Source: an uncultured Bacteroidia bacterium | GTDB taxonomy: Bacteria > Bacteroidota > Bacteroidia > Bacteroidales > ML635J-15 | Reading direction: 5' to 3' | NCBI GenBank assembly: GCA_902776565.1 | Contig: CACYQN010000006.1 | Location: 62,001-126,000, forward strand | DNA length: 64,000 bases | Part shown: positions 34,224 to 45,174 of the stretch, piece after piece | How the letters are laid out: every line of letters starts with the position of its first letter | How positions within the stretch are numbered: the stretch's first letter is position 1 | Translations under genes and position numbers: made by a program | The notes under the pieces: model-generated | Told to the model about the DNA's origin: nothing | What the model saw: only the letters and a program-made list of their open reading frames with translations | Database searches by the model: none

Positions 34224-35540
34224 ATGGCAAGAAAATATCCAGAAAAATATGGTCCACTGCTGTTGCTTGATGCTGGACTTATTACCGTTTTTACGGCTAT
34301 CGTAGTTGTATTCATGTGGAGCATAATCGATTCGGTTGACCTGTTCAACCCATTCGACGACTACATCGACAACTTCGACTACAGCGACCTCGTCTATTCG
34401 GAAATGAGCCGCAAGGACGACATTTACAAGACCGATACCAATATATATATAGTAAACATTGGCGACCTCAGCCGTGGCGAACTTGCCCAGAAGATAAACA
34501 TCATCGAGAAGTTCGAGCCTCGCGTAATCGGCATCGATGCAGTATTCAAGGAACCGAAAAACGGCAACATCCAGGAAATAATGGAGGACATGGCACTTAA
34601 GCAGGCCTTGAACGCCAAACAAAACATAGTGATGGGTTCGTTCGGCATATACGACGAAGAAGACCCCGACAAGGCCGTAGGCGTTATCCGCACAAGCGAA
34701 TTCTTCGGTGACCTGCCATACGGACACTGCGAACTGCAAAACGAACCTCTGACCTGCCGCGAATTCGACAAATTCATCCGTTTTACCGACTCTATAACCA
34801 ACGACACTGTCACAATAAACGCATTCTCAGCAGCAATCGTCAGCATGTACGACAACGAAATGTTCATGCGATTCGCAAAACGCAACAAGAAGCAGCTCGA
34901 AAGCATCAACTACCGCGGCGGAAGCATGCCGTTCATAAAGATTGACTACGAAGACGTGAACGACTCGTGCAACCTGAGCATGCTCAAGGACAAAATCGTG
35001 CTTATGGGCTATCTCGGAATGTACAAGGGCGCACCAATGGACACAATCGATGCTTTCTTCACACCACTTGAACGCTGCGACGGCTACGATGCAAAGGGAA
35101 TCGAAATCCACGCACACGCCATCAGCATGATAATGAACGACGACTGCCTAGTAACACTTGAGCCTTGGCAAAACAAAGCCATAGCGTTCATAATAACATT
35201 CTTCTTCGTTTTGTGGCTGGTTTACTGGTATGTGTTCGGTGCCAAATTCTTCGATATACTTTCTAAACCAATACAATTTTTACTTATTGCAGTAGTTTTA
35301 TTAATTTCTTATTACGTAATGAAAGAGTTTGGCATAAAAGTTGATATGATGCCTACTGGAATTATGTTGATATTCTGTATTGAAGTTTTATATTTGTACG
35401 AAGAAACATTAGAATTATTTAAGATAGATTCATTTATAACGCAAACATTTAAATACACGAAAGATGAAAGGAATAAAGTTTTACGCAGCATTGTTAGGTT
35501 TGAGTTTATTCGCAATAAGTTTAAGCGCTCAGACAAGTGA
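34224..35540 (+). CDS. CHASE2 domain membrane protein
   Basis: A 438-residue protein. One membrane segment (LLLLDAGLITVFTAIVVVFMW, about 10-30) leads to a periplasmic CHASE2 sensor domain (about 60-325: TNIYIVNIGDLSRGELAQKI, FEPRVIGIDAVFKEP, FINYRG-like INYRGGSMPFIKI, DKIVLMGYLG, KGIEIHAHAISMI). Three more membrane segments come at about 318-395. No kinase or cyclase domain follows, so it is a stand-alone sensor-like protein. A -7 box TAACTTTG is at 34196-34203. The last 25 residues (VLRSIVRFEFIRNKFKRSDK) overlap a signal-peptide frame of the next gene and may not be native. The DNA from 35250 on is notably AT-rich. Confidence 0.85.
   Translation: MARKYPEKYGPLLLLDAGLITVFTAIVVVFMWSIIDSVDLFNPFDDYIDNFDYSDLVYSEMSRKDDIYKTDTNIYIVNIGDLSRGELAQKINIIEKFEPRVIGIDAVFKEPKNGNIQEIMEDMALKQALNAKQNIVMGSFGIYDEEDPDKAVGVIRTSEFFGDLPYGHCELQNEPLTCREFDKFIRFTDSITNDTVTINAFSAAIVSMYDNEMFMRFAKRNKKQLESINYRGGSMPFIKIDYEDVNDSCNLSMLKDKIVLMGYLGMYKGAPMDTIDAFFTPLERCDGYDAKGIEIHAHAISMIMNDDCLVTLEPWQNKAIAFIITFFFVLWLVYWYVFGAKFFDILSKPIQFLLIAVVLLISYYVMKEFGIKVDMMPTGIMLIFCIEVLYLYEETLELFKIDSFITQTFKYTKDERNKVLRSIVRFEFIRNKFKRSDK
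35464..35538 (+). other. Out-of-frame signal peptide of the following exported protein
   Basis: From ATG 35464, frame +1 reads MKGIKFYAALLGLSLFAISL then SAQTSD, a textbook signal peptide with a signal peptidase I site after SAQ. The frame ends at a TGA at 35566-35568 after a short out-of-frame stretch. The following domain is open one frame over from GTG 35537. One extra base near 35533-35537 would explain it. Confidence 0.65.
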
Positions 35541-36256
35541 TCTACTTCTCGGGAAGCCCGAAGATTGTTGACAAGAAGGTAGAAACCAACCTCGTGAGGG
35601 ACAGTTACATATCTTCGAAGAGTTCGTTGAAGGTTCCTGCTGGCTCGTACGTTGTACTTACCAACAAGAACGACGTTCCAATGGGAATCAACACTCCTGG
35701 AACCTATTCAGTTCCAGACCTTAACAAGATTTACGAAGATGTAGGTAACAGCAACCTTACACAGGAATTCTTCAACTACATTGCAAACAATATGATTCAG
35801 AACTCGCAGAAGGAACGCAAGAGCGGTGGCGTTTACCGTGCTGTTGGCGACATCATCCGCGACCCGTTCGACGATGCAATGGTTATCGAAAACTATGTCG
35901 TTCTCAACTGGGCAAATCCTAAGCAGAAGAAGTTGTACCTGAAGATTTACGACGAAGAATCGGGCGAACCAGTAATTGACAACTATGCAACAACCGACAG
36001 CGCATTCGTTGTTAAGTTTGACGATAAGATTTACCAGAAAGGCAAAAAGTACTCTTGGATTGTAAGCCCGACTTCTAGCGACCCCGACCAAGGTACAATC
36101 CTCAGAACCTTCACTTTCGCCGACGACGAATGGAAGAAAGAGTACCAGAAGGAAGTTGACGAAATCAACAAGACCGAAAACGAATATATGAGAAAAATCA
36201 AGCTCATCAGATTGTCGCTCGAAAAGAACATATACCCGATACTTGAAATGTATTAG
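35537..36256 (+). CDS. Hypothetical exported protein, body of a frameshifted gene
   Basis: The open frame from GTG 35537 encodes 239 residues starting VIYFSGSPKIVDKKVETNLV. The middle has SSLKVPAGSYVVLTNKNDVPMGINTPGTY, reminiscent of small periplasmic or lipoprotein domains linked to CHASE2 sensors. A second part has KGKKYSWIVSPTSSDPDQGTI and a C-terminal helix (YQKEVDEINKTENEYMRKIKLIRLSLEKN). The GTG overlaps the CHASE2 stop as GTGA, so translation could begin there. Yet an ideal signal peptide lies in another frame just upstream, so the native gene is probably 35464-36256 with a one-base insertion. Function unknown. Confidence 0.75.
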   Translation: MIYFSGSPKIVDKKVETNLVRDSYISSKSSLKVPAGSYVVLTNKNDVPMGINTPGTYSVPDLNKIYEDVGNSNLTQEFFNYIANNMIQNSQKERKSGGVYRAVGDIIRDPFDDAMVIENYVVLNWANPKQKKLYLKIYDEESGEPVIDNYATTDSAFVVKFDDKIYQKGKKYSWIVSPTSSDPDQGTILRTFTFADDEWKKEYQKEVDEINKTENEYMRKIKLIRLSLEKNIYPILEMY

Positions 36257-36275
36257 GATTGACAAATAACAATGC

Positions 36276-36310
36276 AAAAAAAACGCAACCGTCTCTGGTT
36301 GCGTTTTTTT
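36276..36310. terminator. Bidirectional Rho-independent terminator
   Basis: ACGCAACC (36283-36290) and GGTTGCGT (36297-36304) form a perfect stem with a 6-nt loop, flanked by seven A before and seven T after. It can serve the exported protein on plus and the O-methyltransferase on minus. Confidence 0.85.
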
Positions 36311-36325
36311 GTTAATATACTAACC

Positions 36326-36964
36326 TTAGCGTATTCTTATCAGCATAAGCCCGTCCCTCACCGGAAGGATAAGCTTCTCAACATCTTCCCGCTTTGAAAT
36401 ATACTCGTTGAAAGCCATAATGCCGTGGGTAAAATGGTCGTTGGACGCAGTTTCGGCAAAAATCTTGTCGTACCATATCACATTGTCGGCGACAATCAGC
36501 CCGTCGGGTGCAAGTTTTTGCAACGACGCTTCGAAATACGAAATGTACTCGGTCTTGTCGCCGTCAATGAAAATCAAATCGAACTGACCGTCGAGAGTTG
36601 GAATAACTTCCGAAGCATCACCGACAATCGGCACTATCCTATCCTGCAATCCTGCTTTCGCAAAATACTTCGACGACAGCCACTCTATCTCATCGTTGAT
36701 TTCAATGGTCACAAGTTGACCATCGGCAGGCAATGCGCGAGCCATACAAATTGCCGAATATCCTGCGTATGTACCTATTTCAAGCACTCGTTTTGCCTTG
36801 CTCATCTTTATCAGCATTGCCAGCAGATGTCCCTGATAGCAACCCGAAAGCATCTTGGGATGAATCTGCGTCAAGGCTGTTTCGCGTTCCAATGCACGAA
36901 GCAAGTCGTCTTCAACACAACCGAAATTCTCAATATATTCAAAACGTATATCCTCAGTGCTCAT
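36326..36964 (-). CDS. Class I SAM-dependent O-methyltransferase
   Basis: A 212-residue methyltransferase of the catechol/caffeoyl-CoA O-methyltransferase type (Methyltransf_3). The SAM motif is RVLEIGTYAGYSAICMARALP. It is followed by the acidic residue in LVTIEIND, the catalytic metal-binding region FDLIFIDGDKTEYISYFEASL, and LIVADNVIWYDKIF. The N-terminal cap MLSGCYQGHLLAMLIKMSKA is typical. It needs a divalent metal and probably methylates a catechol-like hydroxyl; the substrate is unknown. It lies 1 bp downstream of the M16 peptidase gene, so both come from one transcript. Confidence 0.92.
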   Translation of the reverse strand: MSTEDIRFEYIENFGCVEDDLLRALERETALTQIHPKMLSGCYQGHLLAMLIKMSKAKRVLEIGTYAGYSAICMARALPADGQLVTIEINDEIEWLSSKYFAKAGLQDRIVPIVGDASEVIPTLDGQFDLIFIDGDKTEYISYFEASLQKLAPDGLIVADNVIWYDKIFAETASNDHFTHGIMAFNEYISKREDVEKLILPVRDGLMLIRIR

Positions 36965-36965
36965 T

Positions 36966-38183
36966 TTACAAGTATTTTATCGTAGAGAACTTATCGCGGA
37001 CAAAAATCTCGTTGGCAACCTCCATAATGTCTTCGGCAGTAATCGCTTCGATTAAGGCAACCGTTTCCTTGAAAGTTTCCGCCTTGCCATAGTTCAAGAA
37101 CGACTTTGCCGTAGGAAACAGCATATTGGCATACGAACTGCACTCGATTGCCACCTGCCCTATCAACTGCTTCTTTGCCTTCGACAACTGAAGCACTCCC
37201 ATTTTCTTCTTGCAGAAATTATCTAGTTCGCTGAATATCATATCAATGGCAAAGTCAACCTTCTCGTGGTCGGAACTGAAGAAAATGCTAAACAAACCGG
37301 TGTCCTGATATGTTGTGAAGTTGGACTCTATATTATAAGAAAGTCCATGATGTTCACGAAGTTGCATATTAAGACGAGAATTCATTCCCGGACCAGCCAG
37401 CACATTCGAAAGCAAAAACATCGGCACACGCTTGGCATCGCTGTACGAATAGCAGTAATTTCCAATTATCGTATTGGCCTGCATCCCCTTCTTTTTCACA
37501 ACCTTATCAAACTTAACAGAATTTGTAAACGGCAACCTTTCAAACCCACGCAAGCTGACAGCATTCTGTCCCAAATGCTTTTCGCAAATCCGCACAAGCC
37601 TTCGGAAATCAATGTCGCCGATGGAACAGAAAACCATCTGGTCGGTATTGTACTTTGAGCCTACAAACTCCATAAAATCGTCGGTGCGGAACTTTGAAAT
37701 CGACTTTTTCGTACCAAGAATATTATGTCCAAGCGGATGACCGGCGAACATTTCCGATTCAAACTCATCAAAAATATTTTCCGACGGATTATCCTTATAG
37801 GTATTTATCTCGTCAACAATGACATCGCACTCCTTTTCAATCTCGCGCTGCGGAAAAACGGAGTTGAAAACCACATCGTTAAGTAGTTCTACCGCCCGTT
37901 CGTAAAACTCGACAAGAAAACTCGACGACACGCAGGTTTCCTCCTTGGTCGTATATGCATCTACCTCACCACCAACCGATTCCATACGGTTTAACAAATG
38001 GTAGGCCTTGCGCTTGCCTGTCCCCTTGAAAAGCATGTGCTCTGTGAAATGCGCCATTCCAAGCTGCCGTTCGCTCTCATCCCGCGTTCCCGTGTTCATA
38101 AGCATACAGCAGTGCGCCACATCGGACTTCACCCGATAGTGTATGATGCGTATTCCGTTTCCCAATGTTAAGGTTTCGTACAC
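36966..38183 (-). CDS. M16 family zinc peptidase (single-domain, M16B-like)
   Basis: A 405-residue peptidase. The inverted zinc motif HxxEH is in GMAHFTEHMLFKGT (about residues 44-57), and the third ligand glutamate is in CDVIVDEINTYKDNPSE. The C-terminal half has the substrate-binding signature LLSNVLAGPGMNSRLNMQLREHHGLSYNIESNF. There is no signal peptide, so it should be cytosolic. Single-half M16B proteins act as homo- or heterodimers that degrade small peptides. A minus-strand -7 box TATTTTTG at 38207-38200 lies 17 bp before the ATG. Confidence 0.93.
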   Translation of the reverse strand: MYETLTLGNGIRIIHYRVKSDVAHCCMLMNTGTRDESERQLGMAHFTEHMLFKGTGKRKAYHLLNRMESVGGEVDAYTTKEETCVSSSFLVEFYERAVELLNDVVFNSVFPQREIEKECDVIVDEINTYKDNPSENIFDEFESEMFAGHPLGHNILGTKKSISKFRTDDFMEFVGSKYNTDQMVFCSIGDIDFRRLVRICEKHLGQNAVSLRGFERLPFTNSVKFDKVVKKKGMQANTIIGNYCYSYSDAKRVPMFLLSNVLAGPGMNSRLNMQLREHHGLSYNIESNFTTYQDTGLFSIFFSSDHEKVDFAIDMIFSELDNFCKKKMGVLQLSKAKKQLIGQVAIECSSYANMLFPTAKSFLNYGKAETFKETVALIEAITAEDIMEVANEIFVRDKFSTIKYL

Positions 38184-38294
38184 TCTGAAAAATTTTGCGC
38201 AAAAATAAGCATTTAAGATGAGTTTTACACATACATATTTTTTGGAAACTATATACGTGTTGACACAATGTGTTTTTTGTTATAGGCTTTTGGG

Positions 38295-38455
38295 GTCATT
38301 CCGCAAAACAGAACGAACAGCATAAGGTACGTTGCTTGTGAGTTCGTTTATGCGGAATCTCCTATAGAAACGTTTTCAATTGGAGATTCCGCATAGTTGA
38401 ACAATATGACGCTCCCCGTTCCGTATCGCGTTATTGTTCTAACTTACGGAATGAC
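38295..38455. repeat. MITE-like intergenic repeat, copies 2 (reversed) and 3
   Basis: Copy 2 runs GTCATTCCGCAAAACAGAAC to GCGGAATCTCC (38295-38362) and is the reverse complement of copy 1 at 28595-28690, including the AACTCACAAGCAACG interior. Copy 3 runs GGAGATTCCGCATAGTTGAA to TTACGGAATGAC (38382-38455) with a diverged interior holding GAACAATA and TATTGTTC. The two lie head to head. They fill most of the gap 38184-38504, which has no gene. Confidence 0.65.
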
Positions 38456-38535
38456 ACACGATTGGCATAATTTTTATATAGTTCCCTATTTTTTTCAAAT
38501 TAAGTATATTTGCACCGTCAAAAAATACGTGATTT

Positions 38536-38688
38536 ATGTCTTGCCTCCGCGTAATACTCGCAATCATATTTCCACCCTTGGCTGTAATCGACCAAGGATG
38601 CGGTTCTTTCATTATAGTCTTTCTTCTGACTTTATGCGGTTGGATACCTGGCGTAATTGGCGCATTGATAATACTGAACAAAGACTGA
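38536..38688 (+). CDS. YqaE/Pmp3 family small membrane peptide
   Basis: A 50-residue peptide: MSCLRVILAIIFPPLAVIDQ, then GCGSFIIVFLLTLCGWIPGV and IGALIILNKD. It matches the UPF0057/Pmp3 pattern: a first membrane helix with the FPPxAV kink, a polar turn with Gly-Cys-Gly, and a second helix with LTLxGWIPGxIHA-like sequence. Such peptides sit in the inner membrane and affect ion leakage and membrane potential under stress. A -7 box TATATTTG at 38505-38512 precedes ATG 38536 by 23 bp. Confidence 0.85.
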   Translation: MSCLRVILAIIFPPLAVIDQGCGSFIIVFLLTLCGWIPGVIGALIILNKD

Positions 38689-38781
38689 ATTTTTTAATAA
38701 ATTCCTTATTAATTTCTGCAAAAAAACATTATCTTTGCAGAAATAAAAAGAAATAATATTTAACTAAACAAAAAAAGAATC

Positions 38782-38997
38782 ATGAAAAAGTTATTGCTCA
38801 TTATCATTGCTTTGGGAACCATCGTTCTCGCAAGTTCGTGTGGAAAAGGCACTAAGAAATGCCATTGCGACAATTATCAGTACGGCACAATTCTAAACAG
38901 CTTCACCTGCACAACTGAAGATTATAATGTAGAAGACTGCACCGATATTACCGGTCTAGTGTACTATAACGGGAAAAACGGCTTGGAATGCTACTAA
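38782..38997 (+). CDS. Small cysteine-rich lipoprotein (71 aa)
   Basis: A 71-residue protein starting MKKLLLIIIALGTIVLASSC, a lipoprotein signal with lipobox ASSC (Cys20). The mature part is short and has further cysteines (KKCHCDNYQYG, SFTCTTEDYNVEDC, NGLECY), probably in disulphides. A -7 box TATCTTTG lies at 38730-38737. A strong hairpin terminator follows. No family recognised. Confidence 0.8.
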   Translation: MKKLLLIIIALGTIVLASSCGKGTKKCHCDNYQYGTILNSFTCTTEDYNVEDCTDITGLVYYNGKNGLECY

Positions 38998-39023
38998 TCT
39001 TCTGCAAAAGCAATGCTAACTCA

Positions 39024-39065
39024 CAAATATTTCCATAATCAGAAGGTTGTGGAAATATTTGTTTT
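39024..39065 (+). terminator. Rho-independent terminator of the small lipoprotein gene
   Basis: CAAATATTTCCA (39024-39035) and TGGAAATATTTG (39050-39061) form a perfect 12-bp stem, followed by TTTTG. Confidence 0.8.
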
Positions 39066-39084
39066 GCCCTAATCTATAAGCATC

Positions 39085-39606
39085 GTGTCTCCTTTCCTAA
39101 AATACATAGCCAACGAACAGCACTACAACGACGTGCTTTCAAATATTGCAAATGTCAAGCGCACCCTTTGGATTGGCACTGCCGACATAAAGGACTTGTA
39201 CATAAAGCAAGGAAATGATGTTGTCCCTATGCTTGGCGTTCTTGCTTCACTCCTGAAAAAAGGCATCGAGATTCGACTTATACACGCTAAGGAACCCGGA
39301 GAAAACTTCCGTGCCGACTTCGACAACTATCCAGTTTTGGCAACAGGTCTCGAACGCGTACTCTGTCCTCGCGTACATTTCAAGATGCTGATATTCGACC
39401 TCGAAAGTGCATATATTGGCTCGGCAAACCTCACTGGCGCAGGCATCGGCATGAAAAGTCCGCAAAAACGCAATTTCGAAGCTGGAATTTTCACAAACGA
39501 CCCCGAAATTGTAGAATCTGCCATAAACCAGTTCGATAGAGTTTGGATGGGTAGCCACTGCGAAAAATGCGGACGGCGAGAATTTTGTGGCGACAGAATA
39601 AAATAA
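39085..39606 (+). CDS. Phospholipase D-like protein with C-terminal CxxC knuckle
   Basis: A 173-residue cytosolic protein with one PLD half-site: H-x-K in RVHFKMLIFDLESAYIGSANLTGAGIG (about 117-141), followed by the aspartate and the GSxN pair. The N-terminal region (ANVKRTLWIGTADIKDLYI, LLKKGIEIRLIHAKEPG) matches the PLD nuclease fold. A single HKD motif means it should act as a dimer, like the Nuc nuclease. The C-terminal HCEKCGRREFCGD could bind zinc or an Fe-S cluster. GTG 39085 is the only good start. The same 18-residue tail is found again at 41978-42034 after the GH97 gene. Confidence 0.8.
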   Translation: MSPFLKYIANEQHYNDVLSNIANVKRTLWIGTADIKDLYIKQGNDVVPMLGVLASLLKKGIEIRLIHAKEPGENFRADFDNYPVLATGLERVLCPRVHFKMLIFDLESAYIGSANLTGAGIGMKSPQKRNFEAGIFTNDPEIVESAINQFDRVWMGSHCEKCGRREFCGDRIK

Positions 39607-39612
39607 AACTGA

Positions 39613-41970
<2,358 letters not shown>

Positions 41971-41977
41971 CGGAGAT

Positions 41978-42034
41978 GGTTCACATTGCGAAAAATGCGG
42001 AAGAAGAGATTTCTGCGGGGATAGGATAAAATAA
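41978..42034 (+). pseudogene. Relic of a second PLD-like gene (C-terminal 18 codons)
   Basis: Starting 7 bp after the GH97 stop, one frame reads G-S-H-C-E-K-C-G-R-R-D-F-C-G-D-R-I-K then TAA. The PLD-like gene ends G-S-H-C-E-K-C-G-R-R-E-F-C-G-D-R-I-K, TAA. Seventeen of 18 residues agree, while several codons differ synonymously (AGC/TCA, CGG/AGA, CGA/AGA, GGC/GGG, GAC/GAT). No PLD body lies upstream, because the GH97 gene occupies that space. It looks like the tail of a paralogue whose body was replaced. Confidence 0.6.
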
Positions 42035-42035
42035 C

Positions 42036-42980
42036 TTATTTTTCAATCAGACCAATTGAATCCAGATCATTGGCAAGAATGCGTGAAAATTTCTCAGATC
42101 CTCGCTTGTTCAAATGCATAGCATTGTAGAAATATGCAGTATCGCTACACATTTCATCTTCCAAATAATTCAAAATCCTAACATTATATTCACTAGCCAC
42201 AGAATCGAACAAACTATAGAACTCTGTAAGATTTACAACCTTTTGCGTTCCATCTGCATAAAATGGAGGATAAACAAAAACTACCTGAACGGAATCTTTA
42301 TTGCAATCTGCAAGATAATCACAGAATTCCCTTAGCGATGACTCATTGTAACTGAAATATATCGAATCAATTTTGTCCAAATGAGAACCATCCCAATCTT
42401 TTTCAATTCCTTTGTAACCCTTTTTTACATCCATTTCGGGATTAGAAAGGCCTCTAACAACATGCAGGATTTGTCCCATGTTCTTATATCTCACATACCT
42501 AACCATAGGCATCCAGAAATCGAAAAAGTCGAAGCCTTCGGGCTTAATAACCATTTCTCTCATATCCGCATTGTAAAAATACGGGAAATATTGTTCAATC
42601 AAATAACTGTCACGACCTCCATACTGCAAAGTTGAACTCCAGCCGACTTCCTGAATAATTATTTTGGGTTTCGCGTTATACTTGCGGTAAATTTTGTATC
42701 TCGGAATCTGCCTGTCGATACAACTTCCGTCCATCCCTATGTTATATGTATTCGTATGCAGCACACTATCCAATATTTGTGGCGATATCTGAACCCAACT
42801 GCGAGAAGAACCCATAACAACAATGTCATTCTTCATTCCACCCTTTAATATGTCATTCCACACGGCATAACGGAAGTCGGTCGTATCGGAAAACTGCCTA
42901 GTTAAAATTATATCGGCAGGAATCGCCAAGACTAGCAATACAAAAACAAACACCAATATTTTAGCCAAGAACCTCTTCAT
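42036..42980 (-). CDS. SGNH-like membrane-anchored protein, partner of the MBOAT acyltransferase
   Basis: A 314-residue protein with one N-terminal membrane segment (FLAKILVFVFVLLVLAIPADIIL) and a periplasmic SGNH-type domain. The serine block is NDIVVMGSSRSWVQISPQIL (about 51-70), then YNIGMDGSCIDRQ and KIIIQEVGWSS. The last block is YFYNAMHLNKRGSEKFS; the histidine is present but the usual aspartate three residues before it is Asn. The gene follows the MBOAT gene with a 1-bp overlap, the pairing known from AlgI/AlgJ-X and related polysaccharide O-acetylation systems. It probably hands acetyl groups to a surface glycan, or only binds it if the triad is inactive. Confidence 0.8.
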   Translation of the reverse strand: MKRFLAKILVFVFVLLVLAIPADIILTRQFSDTTDFRYAVWNDILKGGMKNDIVVMGSSRSWVQISPQILDSVLHTNTYNIGMDGSCIDRQIPRYKIYRKYNAKPKIIIQEVGWSSTLQYGGRDSYLIEQYFPYFYNADMREMVIKPEGFDFFDFWMPMVRYVRYKNMGQILHVVRGLSNPEMDVKKGYKGIEKDWDGSHLDKIDSIYFSYNESSLREFCDYLADCNKDSVQVVFVYPPFYADGTQKVVNLTEFYSLFDSVASEYNVRILNYLEDEMCSDTAYFYNAMHLNKRGSEKFSRILANDLDSIGLIEK

Positions 42981-44467
42981 TAAAACTGAAAATATATGAA
43001 CTGAGTGCTATCGTACGACTTAAACGCCACTATAATCAAAACTAACAAAAAGTATACACCCCAACGAATCCACCATTTCCTTACTCCCATTATATCCAAT
43101 CCGTGTTCCTTTGTCCTATTCACCCATTCCACAACAAGCATCAGTATCACAAAACAACCAACTAGATTCTTTGAACAAACAAAGAACTGATATGGCGCAT
43201 AAAAGACATCCAAGTCACAAAGTCCAAAGACATATTGCCATACATCGCTGATGCTTTCTGCACGGAAGATTATCCAACCTACCACTACCAGCACGAAGGT
43301 TAGCAACATCATACATATTTCCTTCACACTTGGCAACAATTTGCCTTCGGCAACGACATTGGTATACTTGCGATTCCTACCCAAAAGTATCAACGGCAGA
43401 AATAACAATGCATGATAGACTCCCCACACAATGAAAGTCCAGTTTGCACCATGCCAAAGGCCACTCAACAGGAAGATTACAAATATATTACGGATAACCT
43501 TCGCCTTGGTTGTACGACTACCGCCGAGCGGAATATAAACATAGTCGCGGAACCAAGTGTTTAGTGAAATGTGCCACCTGCGCCAAAACTCCGCAATGTC
43601 GCGACTGAAATACGGCACATTGAAATTGCGCATCAACTTTATTCCAAACAACTTGGCTGTTCCAATGGCAATGTCGCTGTAGCCGGAAAAATCTCCGTAA
43701 ATCTGGAATGTGAAAAACAGCGCACCAACCAACAGTATACTGGCCGGCATATTGGCATAATCGTCAAACACCTGATTTACAACCACCGCACAATTATCGG
43801 CAACAACAAGCTTCTTGAACAAACCCCATAATATCTGACGGCATCCATCAACAGCGTTATTGTAGTCGAACTCGCGCCTCTTTAGAAACTGCGGAAGCAG
43901 ATTTGTCGCCCTCTCGATTGGACCAGCTACAAGCTGAGGGAAAAACGATATATAAGCGAAAAACGCTATCACATCGCGAGTTGGATCTATCTTACGGCGA
44001 TATACATCAATGCTATAGCTCAACGCCTGAAAGGTATAGAATGAGATGCCAACAGGAAGTACCACATTGAGCAATACGCCATCGGCAGACAAGTGAAAAA
44101 GTTTTGCAAACTCCGTGACAAAGAAATCATAGTACTTAAAGGTCGCCAATATTGCAAGGTTAATAACAATAGTGACGGCTGTAATCAGTTTTATCTTCCT
44201 AGCAACAGACTTATTTTCAACAGCTTTTCCATCATCTACGCACTGCATCATTATTCCACTAATCCAAGAGCATAATGATGTTATTGCAATAAGAACCAAG
44301 AAACGCCAGTCCCACCAACCATAGAACACATAACTTGCCACAACAACAAAGGCATTCTGCAGCATAAGCTGATGCTTTGATTTGCGTATAAACTTATCGA
44401 AAACAAACCAGTACAACAGAAAAACTGCCGGCAGAAAAAGCAAGAATTCTATGGAGTTAAAAAGCAT
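42980..44467 (-). CDS. MBOAT family O-acyltransferase (AlgI/DltB-like)
   Basis: A 495-residue inner membrane enzyme with about ten membrane segments. Motifs are YFSRDIAEFWRRWHISLNTWFRDYVYIPLGGSR, the family's conserved block, and the catalytic histidine in LLSGLWHGANWTFIVWGVYHALLF. The middle has LPVGISFYTFQALSYSIDVYR and FFPQLVAGPIERATNLLPQ. It moves an acyl group, usually acetyl, across the membrane onto an exported sugar polymer. It overlaps the SGNH-like gene by one base, and trmD lies 15 bp upstream on the same strand. Confidence 0.95.
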   Translation of the reverse strand: MLFNSIEFLLFLPAVFLLYWFVFDKFIRKSKHQLMLQNAFVVVASYVFYGWWDWRFLVLIAITSLCSWISGIMMQCVDDGKAVENKSVARKIKLITAVTIVINLAILATFKYYDFFVTEFAKLFHLSADGVLLNVVLPVGISFYTFQALSYSIDVYRRKIDPTRDVIAFFAYISFFPQLVAGPIERATNLLPQFLKRREFDYNNAVDGCRQILWGLFKKLVVADNCAVVVNQVFDDYANMPASILLVGALFFTFQIYGDFSGYSDIAIGTAKLFGIKLMRNFNVPYFSRDIAEFWRRWHISLNTWFRDYVYIPLGGSRTTKAKVIRNIFVIFLLSGLWHGANWTFIVWGVYHALLFLPLILLGRNRKYTNVVAEGKLLPSVKEICMMLLTFVLVVVGWIIFRAESISDVWQYVFGLCDLDVFYAPYQFFVCSKNLVGCFVILMLVVEWVNRTKEHGLDIMGVRKWWIRWGVYFLLVLIIVAFKSYDSTQFIYFQF

Positions 44468-44482
44468 CGGATATTATTTATT

Positions 44483-45160
44483 CTATTCCTCCAACAAATC
44501 CGGTCTCAACGCCTTTGTGCGCTCGTAGGCCAAATCTTCCTTCCATTCGTCAATCTTGGCAAAATTACCAGAAAGGAGAATGTCTGGAACTTTCCAGCCG
44601 TTGAACTCGGCAGGACGAGTATAGACTGGCGGTGCAAGAAGTCCGTCTTGGAACGAATCGGACAAGGCCGACTGCTCGTCGCCGATTGCACCAGGTATAA
44701 CACGGATAATGCTGTCGCACATCATAGCGGCGGCAAGTTCGCCACCGGTTAGCACAAAGTCACCAATGCTAAACTCCTCGTCGATAAGGTGTTCGCGAAT
44801 GCGATAGTCGATGCCCTTGTAGTGTCCGCAGAGGATAATAATGTTTTCCATCATGCTTATGCGATTGGCTTCCTTCTGCTTCCACGGCTTACCGTCGGGC
44901 GATGTGTAGATGACGAGGTCGTAGTTGCGCTGTTTTTTCAAATCGTTGATGCAGTTGAAGATAGGCTCTATCATCATCACCATGCCAGCCTCCCCGCCAA
45001 AGGCGTAGTCATCAACTTGCCTGTGACGCCCAAGACCGTATTCGCGGAGGTCGTGGATATGAACTTCGGCAATTCCCTTGTCAGTTGCCCGCTTGATTAT
45101 CGAATTGTTCAGCGGTCCATCAAGGATTTCTGGCAAAACGGTTATAATGTCAATTCGCAT
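44483..45160 (-). CDS. trmD: tRNA (guanine(37)-N1)-methyltransferase
   Basis: Methylates G37 next to the anticodon of tRNAs reading CNN codons, preventing frameshifts. At 225 residues it has the normal length. Signatures are [19 protein letters not shown], the trefoil-knot SAM site with [51 protein letters not shown], and [19 protein letters not shown]. The stretch [15 protein letters not shown] completes the family pattern. The MBOAT gene lies 15 bp downstream, so they may share a transcript although unrelated in function. Confidence 0.98.
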   Translation of the reverse strand: MRIDIITVLPEILDGPLNNSIIKRATDKGIAEVHIHDLREYGLGRHRQVDDYAFGGEAGMVMMIEPIFNCINDLKKQRNYDLVIYTSPDGKPWKQKEANRISMMENIIILCGHYKGIDYRIREHLIDEEFSIGDFVLTGGELAAAMMCDSIIRVIPGAIGDEQSALSDSFQDGLLAPPVYTRPAEFNGWKVPDILLSGNFAKIDEWKEDLAYERTKALRPDLLEE

Positions 45161-45174
45161 AAGCTATTTTTTTT

